From Candidatus Methanophagales archaeon (GTDB taxonomy: Archaea > Halobacteriota > Syntropharchaeia > Alkanophagales > Methanospirareceae), in NCBI GenBank assembly GCA_003601795.1, contig PIXU01000053.1, forward strand, positions 1 through 5,106: a DNA stretch of 5,106 nt. Direction: 5' to 3'. The notes under the pieces were generated by a model. That model did not search any database. It was not told where the DNA came from and worked only from the letters and a program-made list of their open reading frames with translations. Shown in pieces: positions 1 through 5,106 of the stretch. How positions within the stretch are numbered: position 1 is the stretch's first letter; every line of letters begins with the position of its first letter. A program made the position numbers and the translations under genes.

Positions 1-1713
1 AGCAGCATCGTCGTACTCCACACGCCAGCATATTCCTTTGTCTGGACCCTGTGGGTTCGTCATGTCAACCTCAAGCAAGAAGAAATCTTTGCTCCATGCA
101 CTGCCTCCTGCTGGTATGTCGCCCAACATCACATTTCCGTCGATAATATTCACGTTCACCGGAGCACAGGTAATGGTAGCAATTACGTTGTATGCATCGC
201 CAGTACCGTTGTTAACGAAATGGACATCATTCCAGGCTCTGAAGAGAGTCGGGAACGGGTCCCATTCATAACCTTTGGGGTTAATTGAAGTATTCCAGCG
301 ATATTCGTCCGGGCAGAGTTTAGGTGTTGGAACGCAAACATCCGTCTGCACGGATCTGGTTTGTGGTTTTGTATCATCACTGTCAATGGTACAGAAAGTG
401 GTTATCTTGCTGCCTGGGGTAGCAGCTGTGGTTACCGATACTACGAACTGATAAGTGTCCCCTGGATCATCCGCTGGAACATCGCCGAGGTTCCATGTAA
501 TGGTGTGGGTGCCAGCATCATATGTCCCACCGCCTGTAATAGACGACGGGGTGCCTACTTCGGATGCCAGGTCAGCAACAAGGGTGGCGTTGTGAGCAGT
601 TCCGCATGTTTTACCTGCCATCTGATTTGACCAGGAAACCTGGTAAGTGATTGTATCATTTGGATCCACACATCCACCCGCGGCAACTCCATCATCTAGA
701 CTATCAATATGGAGGCAGGCGGGGGGTACGATTTCTTCCTTAGGTACACATACTCCTGCTGGACTTCCTGAAACCCCAGCTGTTTGGATTCTGGACCATG
801 GGCTGATAGAGGTATCCCAAACTTCCAGACCCACAGGAGACCCTATCTGACCATATGGAGAGATTGTTACATAGACATACCCTGTTACTTCATCCACAGT
901 AACACCAACACCCTGATCAGTCAAAGTACCGGTTGTTTCTGTATTTGTTGATAAATCATATTTACTGAGAATAGTAGATCCTGCCCCCCATGGAGTCGCT
1001 GCACCAGCAGACATAGAAACTGTATAGACAATGTTTCTTTGCCTATCAACTACGATGTCAATAGGCTTATGGCTCGGTGTAAAGCTTTTGCTTGTATCCT
1101 CAGTCCAGGTGCCTCCAATGAGATTGTATGCCCTTGCCTTATTGCCCCAACCATCAGCAACCCAAAGTGTGTCAGTTTCTTCATTATAGGCAATGCCATA
1201 ACCGCCGACTGTAGTCGTTAATGTCTTGGGGTATCCAGGCCTAGGTGTAAGGGACTTTGTAGCAGGATCCCAGTCGTATGCATAAAGGCTGTTTCCTCCC
1301 CTATACAATGCGTAAACAATATCGTTGTCATGATCTACAGCAACTCCGGCAAGATTCGACGGCCCAGATGATGTCGTAACGTACTTGAACGTTGATGCAT
1401 CCACAACCTCAACCCCGCTACTGAATTCGGATGTAATGAAAATGTAACCGTGGTATGATGAACCTTTTGGTGGCACCCAACATGCTATACCTGCAGGGTC
1501 GCTGTGGTGTATGTTGTAAGTATTCAGATAGTTTGTCGTTCCATCAGGATTGATGTTCCAAGCATCAAACTGACCAGTATGGTGATCAGCAACCAAATAT
1601 AGTGTCTTCGCAGATGCAGCTCCTACCATAGCACCTGCAAGTATGGCCAAGACCACAACTACTACTGTAATTGATCTCTGTATGCCCTCCTTTTCATTTT
1701 TCATTTTTTCCAT
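1..1713 (-). CDS. Secreted beta-propeller (NHL/YVTN-like) protein with DUF11-like domains; C-terminus cut by window edge
   Basis: The frame is open from an ATG at 1713 to base 1, giving 571 codons with no stop, so the protein continues beyond the left edge. Residues 1-13 are charged, about 14-33 are hydrophobic, and ASA at 33-35 is a plausible signal-peptidase site, so the protein is probably exported. Residues of about 36-323 hold repeated blades of the type (G)VAVD..ndiVYal, giAYNeetDTLWVADG, DIVVDrqrNIVYtV and GVTVDevtGYVYVTI, typical of NHL/YVTN six-to-seven-bladed propellers. Residues of about 331-460 (DPNDTITYQVSWSN, then ITWNLGDVPA) look like a DUF11-type Ig-like domain, and 467-571 begin another beta-rich domain. 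Many cysteines occur in the second half, suggesting disulfides outside the cell. The start abuts a strong Shine-Dalgarno; Met4 (1704) is an alternative start. Likely role is a cell-surface or S-layer-associated structural or binding protein; no catalytic motif is visible. It lies 95 bases downstream of the small peptide gene. Confidence 0.88.
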   Translation of the reverse strand, partial: MEKMKNEKEGIQRSITVVVVVLAILAGAMVGAASAKTLYLVADHHTGQFDAWNINPDGTTNYLNTYNIHHSDPAGIACWVPPKGSSYHGYIFITSEFSSGVEVVDASTFKYVTTSSGPSNLAGVAVDHDNDIVYALYRGGNSLYAYDWDPATKSLTPRPGYPKTLTTTVGGYGIAYNEETDTLWVADGWGNKARAYNLIGGTWTEDTSKSFTPSHKPIDIVVDRQRNIVYTVSMSAGAATPWGAGSTILSKYDLSTNTETTGTLTDQGVGVTVDEVTGYVYVTISPYGQIGSPVGLEVWDTSISPWSRIQTAGVSGSPAGVCVPKEEIVPPACLHIDSLDDGVAAGGCVDPNDTITYQVSWSNQMAGKTCGTAHNATLVADLASEVGTPSSITGGGTYDAGTHTITWNLGDVPADDPGDTYQFVVSVTTAATPGSKITTFCTIDSDDTKPQTRSVQTDVCVPTPKLCPDEYRWNTSINPKGYEWDPFPTLFRAWNDVHFVNNGTGDAYNVIATITCAPVNVNIIDGNVMLGDIPAGGSAWSKDFFLLEVDMTNPQGPDKGICWRVEYDDAA

Positions 1714-1723
1714 ATCACCTCCT
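1714..1723 (-). promoter_or_regulatory. Shine-Dalgarno site of the propeller gene
   Basis: The minus strand reads AGGAGGTGAT directly before the ATG at 1713. The GGAGG core is 4 bases from this ATG and 13 from the in-frame ATG at 1704. The close match to the 16S anti-SD supports translation starting here, most likely at 1713. Confidence 0.8.
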
Positions 1724-1747
1724 AATTTGTTCGGGTATTTATGTCAC

Positions 1748-1766
1748 AGCGCCCCTCCTCGGCGCT
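1748..1766 (-). promoter_or_regulatory. GC-rich stem-loop between peptide gene and propeller gene
   Basis: AGCGCC (1748-1753) and GGCGCT (1761-1766) form a perfect 6-bp GC-rich stem around a 7-base loop. On the transcribed strand the loop reads GAGGAGG, itself Shine-Dalgarno-like, and no start codon follows at a useful distance. No U-run follows the stem, so it is not a classical terminator. It could be an RNA processing or stability element separating the peptide message from the propeller message. This is inferred from base pairing alone. Confidence 0.4.
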
Positions 1767-1808
1767 CGCTCGTATTTAGCCGCCTTACAGAAAGGCTTGC
1801 CTATCCGC

Positions 1809-1931
1809 TTATGGGCAGCATAGACCAAAGAATGGCTCCACCTCCGGGATAGGCCCCTCGTATTCCCCATAAGCCCCGATTTCGATCGCTTCTGACTTGA
1901 TTCTGGGCTTATGGTATTCTTCTCTTTCCAT
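1809..1931 (-). CDS. Putative RiPP precursor peptide, 40 residues, C-terminus PFFGLCCP
   Basis: An ATG at 1931 opens a 40-codon frame ending in TAA at 1811-1809, in the 268-base gap between the radical SAM gene and the propeller gene. The N-terminal half is charged and contains Y6-HK-P9-R-I11, matching the YxxPxL/I leader motif that PqqD-like domains bind in lasso-peptide and related RiPP systems (family knowledge). Next come E17-I-G-A-Y21-G-E-Y24, then GPIP at 26-29, then EVEPFFGLCCP to the end. The adjacent Cys38-Cys39, acidic residues E23/E25/E30/E32 and aromatics Y21/Y24/F34/F35 are plausible targets for a SPASM radical SAM enzyme. E17xxxY21 also resembles the ExxxY crosslink spacing of PqqA. 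There is no Thr, and the only Ser (S13) is in the presumed leader. A Shine-Dalgarno lies upstream with a long 17-base spacer. I do not recognise a named family; the leader/core boundary is unknown. Confidence 0.75.
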   Translation of the reverse strand: MEREEYHKPRIKSEAIEIGAYGEYEGPIPEVEPFFGLCCP

Positions 1932-1945
1932 TTCTCTTTTTTATC

Positions 1946-1954
1946 TCACCTCCT
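1946..1954 (-). promoter_or_regulatory. Shine-Dalgarno site upstream of the peptide gene
   Basis: The minus strand reads AGGAGGTGA, essentially the same box as at the propeller gene. The GGAGG core is 17 bases from the ATG at 1931, longer than usual. The intervening stretch is A-rich (ATAAAAAAGAGAA). An in-frame TAA lies between the box and the ATG, and no closer in-frame ATG, GTG or TTG exists, so the start at 1931 stands. Confidence 0.6.
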
Positions 1955-1967
1955 TTTAATTTTTTCG
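1953..1967 (-). promoter_or_regulatory. Possible archaeal BRE/TATA promoter for the peptide gene
   Basis: The minus strand reads CGAAAAAATTAAAAG, an A-rich BRE-like stretch followed by an AT-rich TATA-like box. It resembles the stronger promoter at 4345-4360 (CGAAAAATTTATAAAT). With the usual archaeal spacing of about 26 bases from box centre to start site, transcription would begin near 1931, at the ATG, giving a leaderless message. The box overlaps the Shine-Dalgarno and A/T-rich DNA is common here, so the call is weak. Confidence 0.25.
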
Positions 1968-1981
1968 TAACGCAGCCCGGC

Positions 1982-3076
1982 TCAATCCGCAGATTTTGAG
2001 CCGGTACTCTGCATTACCATGACACCTTTTCCTTTTTGATTCTTCGAATATTTCCTCCATTTCGCATACCTGCATGCGCTTGGCGATGCACCCACTATAT
2101 CGCCAGTCTCGAGATAAACCACCCCGGGACACCGGACACAATATTGCGCCAACTCGCACCTGGAACATACAGGTAAATCATCAGAAGTCAAATTTCGCAA
2201 TCGTTTCAAATCGTTGCTTGGTTCAGTGTGCCATATCTCTTTGAAACTCTTCTCTCGTAGATTACCCACCGCTATGGGCATCATCACGCATGGATACACA
2301 ATCCCTGTTGGACCTATGCTGCAGGTAGCCTTACCAGCCTTGCAGCTAAATCTATGCACAGGGTCTTTTTCTCTTTTCTCTAATAGATAACTAAGGTCAA
2401 AATCGTGTGAAGACAAATACATCTCCATATCTTCTAAGGATAGGTCGTACTGCAAAGGTTCTAACGAGCCGTCCTTCTTCGGTGCAACTCCCGGGTTTAT
2501 CCTGTGATGAGCACCTAACTGCTCACATAGTGCTTTGATCTCGCCAGATTCGTGGATATTCAAATTCATAAGCAATGTTTTAATAGTAACCTCTATCCCA
2601 TGCGCAATCAGTTCTTTGATGGCGGCAACGGTACGTTCAAAAGAACCCTCTACTTGAGTAATATAATCGTGTGTTCTTGGAGTTGCCCCATAAAGACTGA
2701 TTTCGAATTTTATCATCGGCTTCAGCTTCTTTATCTCTTCCATATTTTCAGGTGTAATCAATGTGCCATTGGTCATAAACGTAAGAAAGAAGCCTCTTCT
2801 CCTTGCATAACGCGCAATGTCAAACAAATCCTCACGAGTGAAAATCTCTCCACCGGTAAAAGCCAGGTAAAAGGTGCCCATATCTATCAATTGGTCAATT
2901 ATGTCCATAATTTCCTCTGAGGATAATTCAACGTCGTTATCGCTTACCATAAAGCAGTGCCTGCATTTCAGATTGCATTTACTTGTAAGCTCCATCTGGA
3001 CAGCATAAGGAATATTTTCCCTGACGCAGGTCTCAACCAACTGTTCACCCAGACTTGTGGAGTACTCAATTGCCAT
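1982..3076 (-). CDS. Radical SAM/SPASM peptide maturase (PqqD-linked)
   Basis: This is a 364-residue enzyme expected to use S-adenosylmethionine radical chemistry on a peptide substrate in the cytoplasm. The radical SAM 4Fe-4S motif is CNLKCRHC (Cys34, 38, 41), followed by the SAM-contacting TGGE at 74-77. The C-terminal SPASM region carries Cys245, 252 and 263 (G..GIVYPC), then C304-SR-C307-ELAQY-C313-VR-C316-PG, then Cys335 in ETGDIVGASPSAC. This pattern, with CxRCPG and the final Cys, is common in maturases encoded beside PqqD proteins, and would bind auxiliary FeS clusters. I choose the ATG at 3076 because GGTGGTGA lies 5 bases upstream and it overlaps the PqqD stop by only 11 bases; the ATG at 3118 would add 14 residues overlapping PqqD by 53 bases. 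The C-terminal tail is basic and Ser-rich. The tight overlap with pqqD and the peptide gene 50 bases downstream suggest that peptide as substrate. Confidence 0.92.
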   Translation of the reverse strand: MAIEYSTSLGEQLVETCVRENIPYAVQMELTSKCNLKCRHCFMVSDNDVELSSEEIMDIIDQLIDMGTFYLAFTGGEIFTREDLFDIARYARRRGFFLTFMTNGTLITPENMEEIKKLKPMIKFEISLYGATPRTHDYITQVEGSFERTVAAIKELIAHGIEVTIKTLLMNLNIHESGEIKALCEQLGAHHRINPGVAPKKDGSLEPLQYDLSLEDMEMYLSSHDFDLSYLLEKREKDPVHRFSCKAGKATCSIGPTGIVYPCVMMPIAVGNLREKSFKEIWHTEPSNDLKRLRNLTSDDLPVCSRCELAQYCVRCPGVVYLETGDIVGASPSACRYAKWRKYSKNQKGKGVMVMQSTGSKSAD

Positions 3077-3362
3077 CGCCGTCACCACCCCTAATCTGCA
3101 AAATCTTTTTATCCTCAAGTTGCTTTACAAAATCCAGTACATCCGCCTTGGCTACCTCAAAACTTACATCGAAACGCTCGCAGATTAGAGATACTATTTC
3201 TTTAATATTTCTTGTTCCATCAGAGAGTTCCCAAATAACGCGTCCTACTTTATTAAGCGTGTGAATCTCATGACCATCTGTGGTTAAAATAACAACCTCA
3301 CCGTCTATCACTCTCCAAACCAATTCATCCGACCTTTGGGGATAGCTATCTAACGAGAGCAT
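3066..3362 (-). CDS. PqqD-like RiPP recognition (leader-binding) protein
   Basis: This 98-residue protein matches the PqqD family along its whole length and at the usual size. An N-terminal beta-hairpin region (SYPQRSDELVWRVIDGEVVIL) is followed by the signature HTLNKVGRVIWELSDG at about 34-49. Next come NIKEIVSLICERFDV (52-66) and the helix ADVLDFVKQLEDKKIL. PqqD proteins bind the leader of a ribosomal peptide and deliver it to a radical SAM/SPASM enzyme; the winged-helix fold is the RRE. The gene starts 10 bases after the HPr-kinase-like stop, behind a G-rich stretch (AAGGGGGT), and its last 11 bases overlap the radical SAM start, indicating translational coupling. The tail is Gly/Asp-rich (GGDGDG). 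Specific binding to the 40-residue peptide is inferred from the YxxPxI motif there. Confidence 0.92.
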   Translation of the reverse strand: MLSLDSYPQRSDELVWRVIDGEVVILTTDGHEIHTLNKVGRVIWELSDGTRNIKEIVSLICERFDVSFEVAKADVLDFVKQLEDKKILQIRGGDGDGN

Positions 3363-3372
3363 ATATCTATTC

Positions 3373-4281
3373 TTACCCCCTTCCCTCTATTTTCAGGCTA
3401 TCAATAGAATCCCAGAAGCGGCTATCGGGCAAAAACCGCAGTTCGTAAAATGGCACCTCGCTTGCTACATCGGTGCAAAATTCCAGCATCTCCAGAAGCG
3501 CCTTTTTCCTGTCCATTGAAAGTAAGGTACCTGAATACACTACTTCTCTTACGAATCTTGCTGCGAATTCTCTTTCACTAATTTTTTTTATGATATTTTC
3601 CTTGCCATGTCCGATTAAGAATATCGCATACAGCGGCACACGTTCGTTGCTATTTTCCACAAAGTCACCACGAAAAGGAGTGCTGCCAACCATATAATGT
3701 CCATTTGCTTTGTTCACAATCACCAATTCATCATTCAGAATAGTATAGTGCAAATCAGAAGATATTTTTGCTATCGTTGACTTCCCGCTTTCCGCGGGTC
3801 CTGAAAACAGATAACCCCGCCCTTCTCTCGAAATTGCACAGCCATGGACCAAAAAATTATTTTTGCCTCTATCTGGATTTTTTTGTTTCAACAGCGTGTA
3901 ATATACTTGAAACAGAAACTGCTCAAAAATACGCACGCTCCTTTCGGCTAAAAGTGCATTCTTTACATTTATTGTGCATTGTTTTTTATCCAGATTCAAG
4001 GTCCCTGTTATCAAGCCAGAATGGAAATCGAAATTATTGCCCTCAACCGTCTTGGACATAAGAATAGAATTAGGTAGATTAATCTCTTCTTGATGCAAAA
4101 CTATGTTAACATCTATAGTAAGGGCAGGCTCGTTTTTTGTTAGGAATCCCTTATAATACTCCCGTACAGATGCGCAATATTCTGGGTCTTTAAACCGTAA
4201 TGCGCAGCAGACATCACCTATTTGCAACCTGCATTCTGTATCTTCTATATTTATAATACCCCTATTCATCTTTGCTTTCAT
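3373..4281 (-). CDS. HPr kinase-like P-loop protein (RiPP-cluster type)
   Basis: This 302-residue protein has an N-terminal beta-rich domain (about 1-110) and a C-terminal HPr kinase/PEPCK-like nucleotide-binding domain. The latter begins near LVHGCAI (144-150) and continues with YLFSGPAESGKST, whose Walker A is GPAESGKST at 161-169. LNDE at 182-185 probably corresponds to the acidic metal/catalytic motif, and GSTPFRGDF at 199-207 is typical of this family. True bacterial HPr kinase acts on the PTS protein HPr. Divergent homologs of this kind occur in lasso-peptide and other RiPP clusters, where one group (PadeK-type) phosphorylates the C-terminal Ser of the precursor. Here neither HPr nor a C-terminal Ser is seen, so the substrate is unknown and the role may be structural or phosphorylation elsewhere. 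The gene heads the operon behind a BRE/TATA promoter. No clear Shine-Dalgarno precedes the ATG; Met5 is an alternative start. An in-frame TAA directly before the ATG prevents extension. Confidence 0.85.
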   Translation of the reverse strand: MKAKMNRGIINIEDTECRLQIGDVCCALRFKDPEYCASVREYYKGFLTKNEPALTIDVNIVLHQEEINLPNSILMSKTVEGNNFDFHSGLITGTLNLDKKQCTINVKNALLAERSVRIFEQFLFQVYYTLLKQKNPDRGKNNFLVHGCAISREGRGYLFSGPAESGKSTIAKISSDLHYTILNDELVIVNKANGHYMVGSTPFRGDFVENSNERVPLYAIFLIGHGKENIIKKISEREFAARFVREVVYSGTLLSMDRKKALLEMLEFCTDVASEVPFYELRFLPDSRFWDSIDSLKIEGRG

Positions 4282-4344
4282 TTAACCATATTGCCACATC
4301 ATGTAAATTTTGTATTTATGAATAAAACTTCTAAAATAGTATCC

Positions 4345-4360
4345 ATTTATAAATTTTTCG
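4345..4360 (-). promoter_or_regulatory. Archaeal BRE/TATA promoter of the RiPP-type operon
   Basis: The minus strand reads CGAAAAA (4360-4354) followed by TTTATAAAT (4353-4345), a near-ideal archaeal BRE plus TATA box. With usual spacing, transcription would begin near 4323, giving a leader of about 40 bases before the ATG at 4281. No other promoter of this quality is seen between the HPr-kinase-like gene and the radical SAM gene, so one transcript probably covers 4281 to at least 1982. Confidence 0.6.
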
Positions 4361-4421
4361 GTTGTTTTTCCACTGGAAGTCCAAACGGATTTTTCACAAC
4401 GTCTTATCAAAATTCGTTTGA

Positions 4422-4712
4422 TTAGCACGCTTTTTCACCAGTCGCAAGAAGCTCCCTACTTTGGATGCCGAATTCACTAATATCCGGGGGCAATAGCCAT
4501 GACTGACAAATCTTATCACTTTTTATATGGGCAAAGGCAATTCTTATGTAATTTAGGTAATTGTTGGACAGCCTCTTAACTGCTAAAAAGTATCGCCCCG
4601 GCAATAGATATGGGGTGCACCTATACTTACTTCTATCCCACCAATGGCTTTCAGGTTTCCACACTACTAAGTTCTTCTGAAACATCTCACCAGTGTCAAG
4701 ATAGAATTTCAC
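4422..4712 (-). CDS. Orphan hypothetical ORF, possibly IS remnant
   Basis: This frame would encode up to 96 residues from a GTG at 4712; an ATG (Met10) is an alternative start. I recognise no family. The translation is unusually rich in aromatics (HWWDRSKYRC, PGRYFLAV, NYLNYIRIAFAHI) and its codons are not obviously biased against coding, but no Shine-Dalgarno is seen and the start is unclear. The frame is open upstream to the TAA at 4757-4755, which also ends the -1 frame continuation of the neighbouring transposase. It lies between the transposase remnant and the operon promoter and contains one arm of a 12-bp inverted repeat. It may be a decayed gene fragment, part of a mobile element, or non-coding. 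Confidence 0.3.
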   Translation of the reverse strand: MKFYLDTGEMFQKNLVVWKPESHWWDRSKYRCTPYLLPGRYFLAVKRLSNNYLNYIRIAFAHIKSDKICQSWLLPPDISEFGIQSRELLATGEKAC

Positions 4713-4737
4713 AAGAAATAAGTTGGGTGCACCCCAT
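4610..4737. repeat. 12-bp perfect inverted repeat (ATGGGGTGCACC), arms 104 bases apart
   Basis: ATGGGGTGCACC occurs at 4610-4621 on the plus strand and inverted at 4726-4737. With one gap, similarity continues inward (ACTTACTTCT against ACTTATTTCT). The interior is 104 bases without further pairing that I can see. The inner GGTGCACC is itself palindromic. The right arm lies just past the end of the transposase reading frames, so it may mark an IS terminus or a small non-autonomous element. Confidence 0.5.
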
Positions 4738-4754
4738 TTAAAATGTTGTTTATA

Positions 4755-4832
4755 TTAATTTACAATGATTCTCTTTCTGTCAATGTCTTTTAGATAAGGA
4801 TGATCTTTTGGTAGTGTTTCATCATCAGTTAA
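4755..4832 (-). pseudogene. Out-of-frame C-terminal continuation of the transposase
   Basis: Read in the -1 frame from 4832, the DNA after the transposase stop gives 25 residues (beginning LTDDETLPKDHPYLKDID and ending RKRIIVN) followed by TAA. The composition is that of a normal charged protein tail. A one-base change in the TTTT run at 4831-4834 would join it to the upstream frame (GGEF...). Either the transposase is frameshifted near its end or this is a chance open stretch. Confidence 0.35.
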
Positions 4833-5106
4833 AATTCACCTCCAGCAGATATAATTTCAACCTCACCCTTTATAAATCTTAAGTTATCACTTTTCATCAT
4901 CCTGTGCTTAAACACCAAGTAAGATTCTTCAGATACATACCTCGTCAGAATGAGGTTGAGAATTGTCTCCAGACCTTTGGTGGTCCATCTCATCCACTTA
5001 TGTTTTGTCCTTTTTGATATCTCTCCCATTAACCTCTCTATGAGATTTGAATTCCATGGCACCTTTCTTCCCTTGAACGCCAGTACTGCAAAGGTTACAA
5101 TAGTAT
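4829..5106 (-). CDS. DDE transposase, C-terminal part (5' end beyond window)
   Basis: The frame is open from the right edge to TAA at 4831-4829, giving 91 complete codons, so only the C-terminus is present. The first visible residues (TIVTFAVLAFKGRKVPWNSN) precede NLIERLMGEISKRTKHKWMRWTTKG. In this arrangement the Glu of N-x-I-E-R is typical of the last catalytic acid of IS256/ISH6-like DDE transposases. A helical segment follows (LETILNLILTRYVSEESYLVFKHRMM). A GTG at 5062 could be mistaken for a start, but coding clearly continues upstream. The element would have cut and pasted by DDE chemistry. The family assignment to an archaeal ISH6-like group is from memory of the motif and is tentative. 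The natural C-terminus may be in another frame (4832-4755). Confidence 0.75.
   Translation of the reverse strand, partial: TIVTFAVLAFKGRKVPWNSNLIERLMGEISKRTKHKWMRWTTKGLETILNLILTRYVSEESYLVFKHRMMKSDNLRFIKGEVEIISAGGEF

Noticed and set aside
1782..1796. Stem-loop GCCTT/AAGGC as a terminator after the peptide gene.
   Set aside because: The stem is only 5 bp and no U-run follows it, so it is below what I would call.
1741..1850. A second small frame overlapping the 3' end of the peptide gene (ending RAPRRGAVT).
   Set aside because: No start codon with a ribosome site; it is a shifted reading of the peptide gene and the GC-rich stem.
2552..2920. Plus-strand open frame of 122 codons.
   Set aside because: It is the antisense shadow of the radical SAM gene, which has clear family motifs on the minus strand.
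3077..3118. Start of the radical SAM protein at the upstream ATG (3118).
   Set aside because: It would overlap the PqqD gene by 53 bases with no Shine-Dalgarno visible; the ATG at 3076 has GGTGGTGA 5 bases upstream and an 11-base overlap.
4435..4701. Imperfect 15-base direct repeat, TCACCAGT-NN-CAAGA, at 4435-4449 and 4687-4701.
   Set aside because: 13 of 15 matches in an AT-rich stretch with no other support; could be chance, so not called as a target duplication.
5055..5062. GTG at 5062 as the start of a small 77-residue protein.
   Set aside because: The frame is open to the window edge and the upstream residues fit the transposase, so this is an internal codon.

Overview
Every gene I can support in this window lies on the minus strand, so it reads from right to left. 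The sequence looks archaeal. A clean BRE/TATA promoter (GAAAAA followed by TTTATAAAT) precedes the first gene of the main operon. Arginine is mostly encoded by AGA/AGG, and the transposase remnant at the right edge resembles archaeal IS transposases. Shine-Dalgarno sequences are strong at several starts. An anaerobic euryarchaeal lineage would fit, but that is inference; a bacterial origin is not fully excluded.

Layout in transcription order. (a) 5106-4829: the 3' part of a DDE transposase that runs off the right edge. Its apparent C-terminal continuation (4832-4755) is in the -1 frame. (b) 4757-4422: a low-confidence orphan ORF and a 12-bp perfect inverted repeat, probably IS-end or remnant DNA. 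(c) 4360-4345: an archaeal-type promoter. (d) 4281-3373: an HPr-kinase-like P-loop protein. (e) 3362-3066: a PqqD-like RiPP recognition protein. (f) 3076-1982: a radical SAM/SPASM maturase whose start overlaps the PqqD gene by 11 bases. (g) 1931-1809: a 40-residue peptide gene with its own Shine-Dalgarno sequence, too short for ordinary gene callers. (h) 1713-1: a secreted beta-propeller protein with DUF11-like domains, cut by the left edge.

The main result is (d) to (g). Together they look like a compact, apparently unreported peptide-modification (RiPP) system: kinase-fold protein, leader-binding PqqD, SPASM radical SAM enzyme and a tiny precursor. The precursor has a YxxPxI leader motif like that bound by PqqD-type domains in lasso-peptide systems, a Gly/Tyr/Glu-rich middle, and a GPIP...PFFGLCCP C-terminus. 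The proposed flow is that PqqD binds the leader, the radical SAM enzyme modifies the C-terminal half (Cys38/Cys39, acidic or aromatic residues), and the HPr-kinase-like protein does an unknown further step. No peptidase, exporter or lasso cyclase is visible in the window. The secreted propeller protein is co-directional downstream and may be the next gene of the same transcription unit, but a functional link is unproven.
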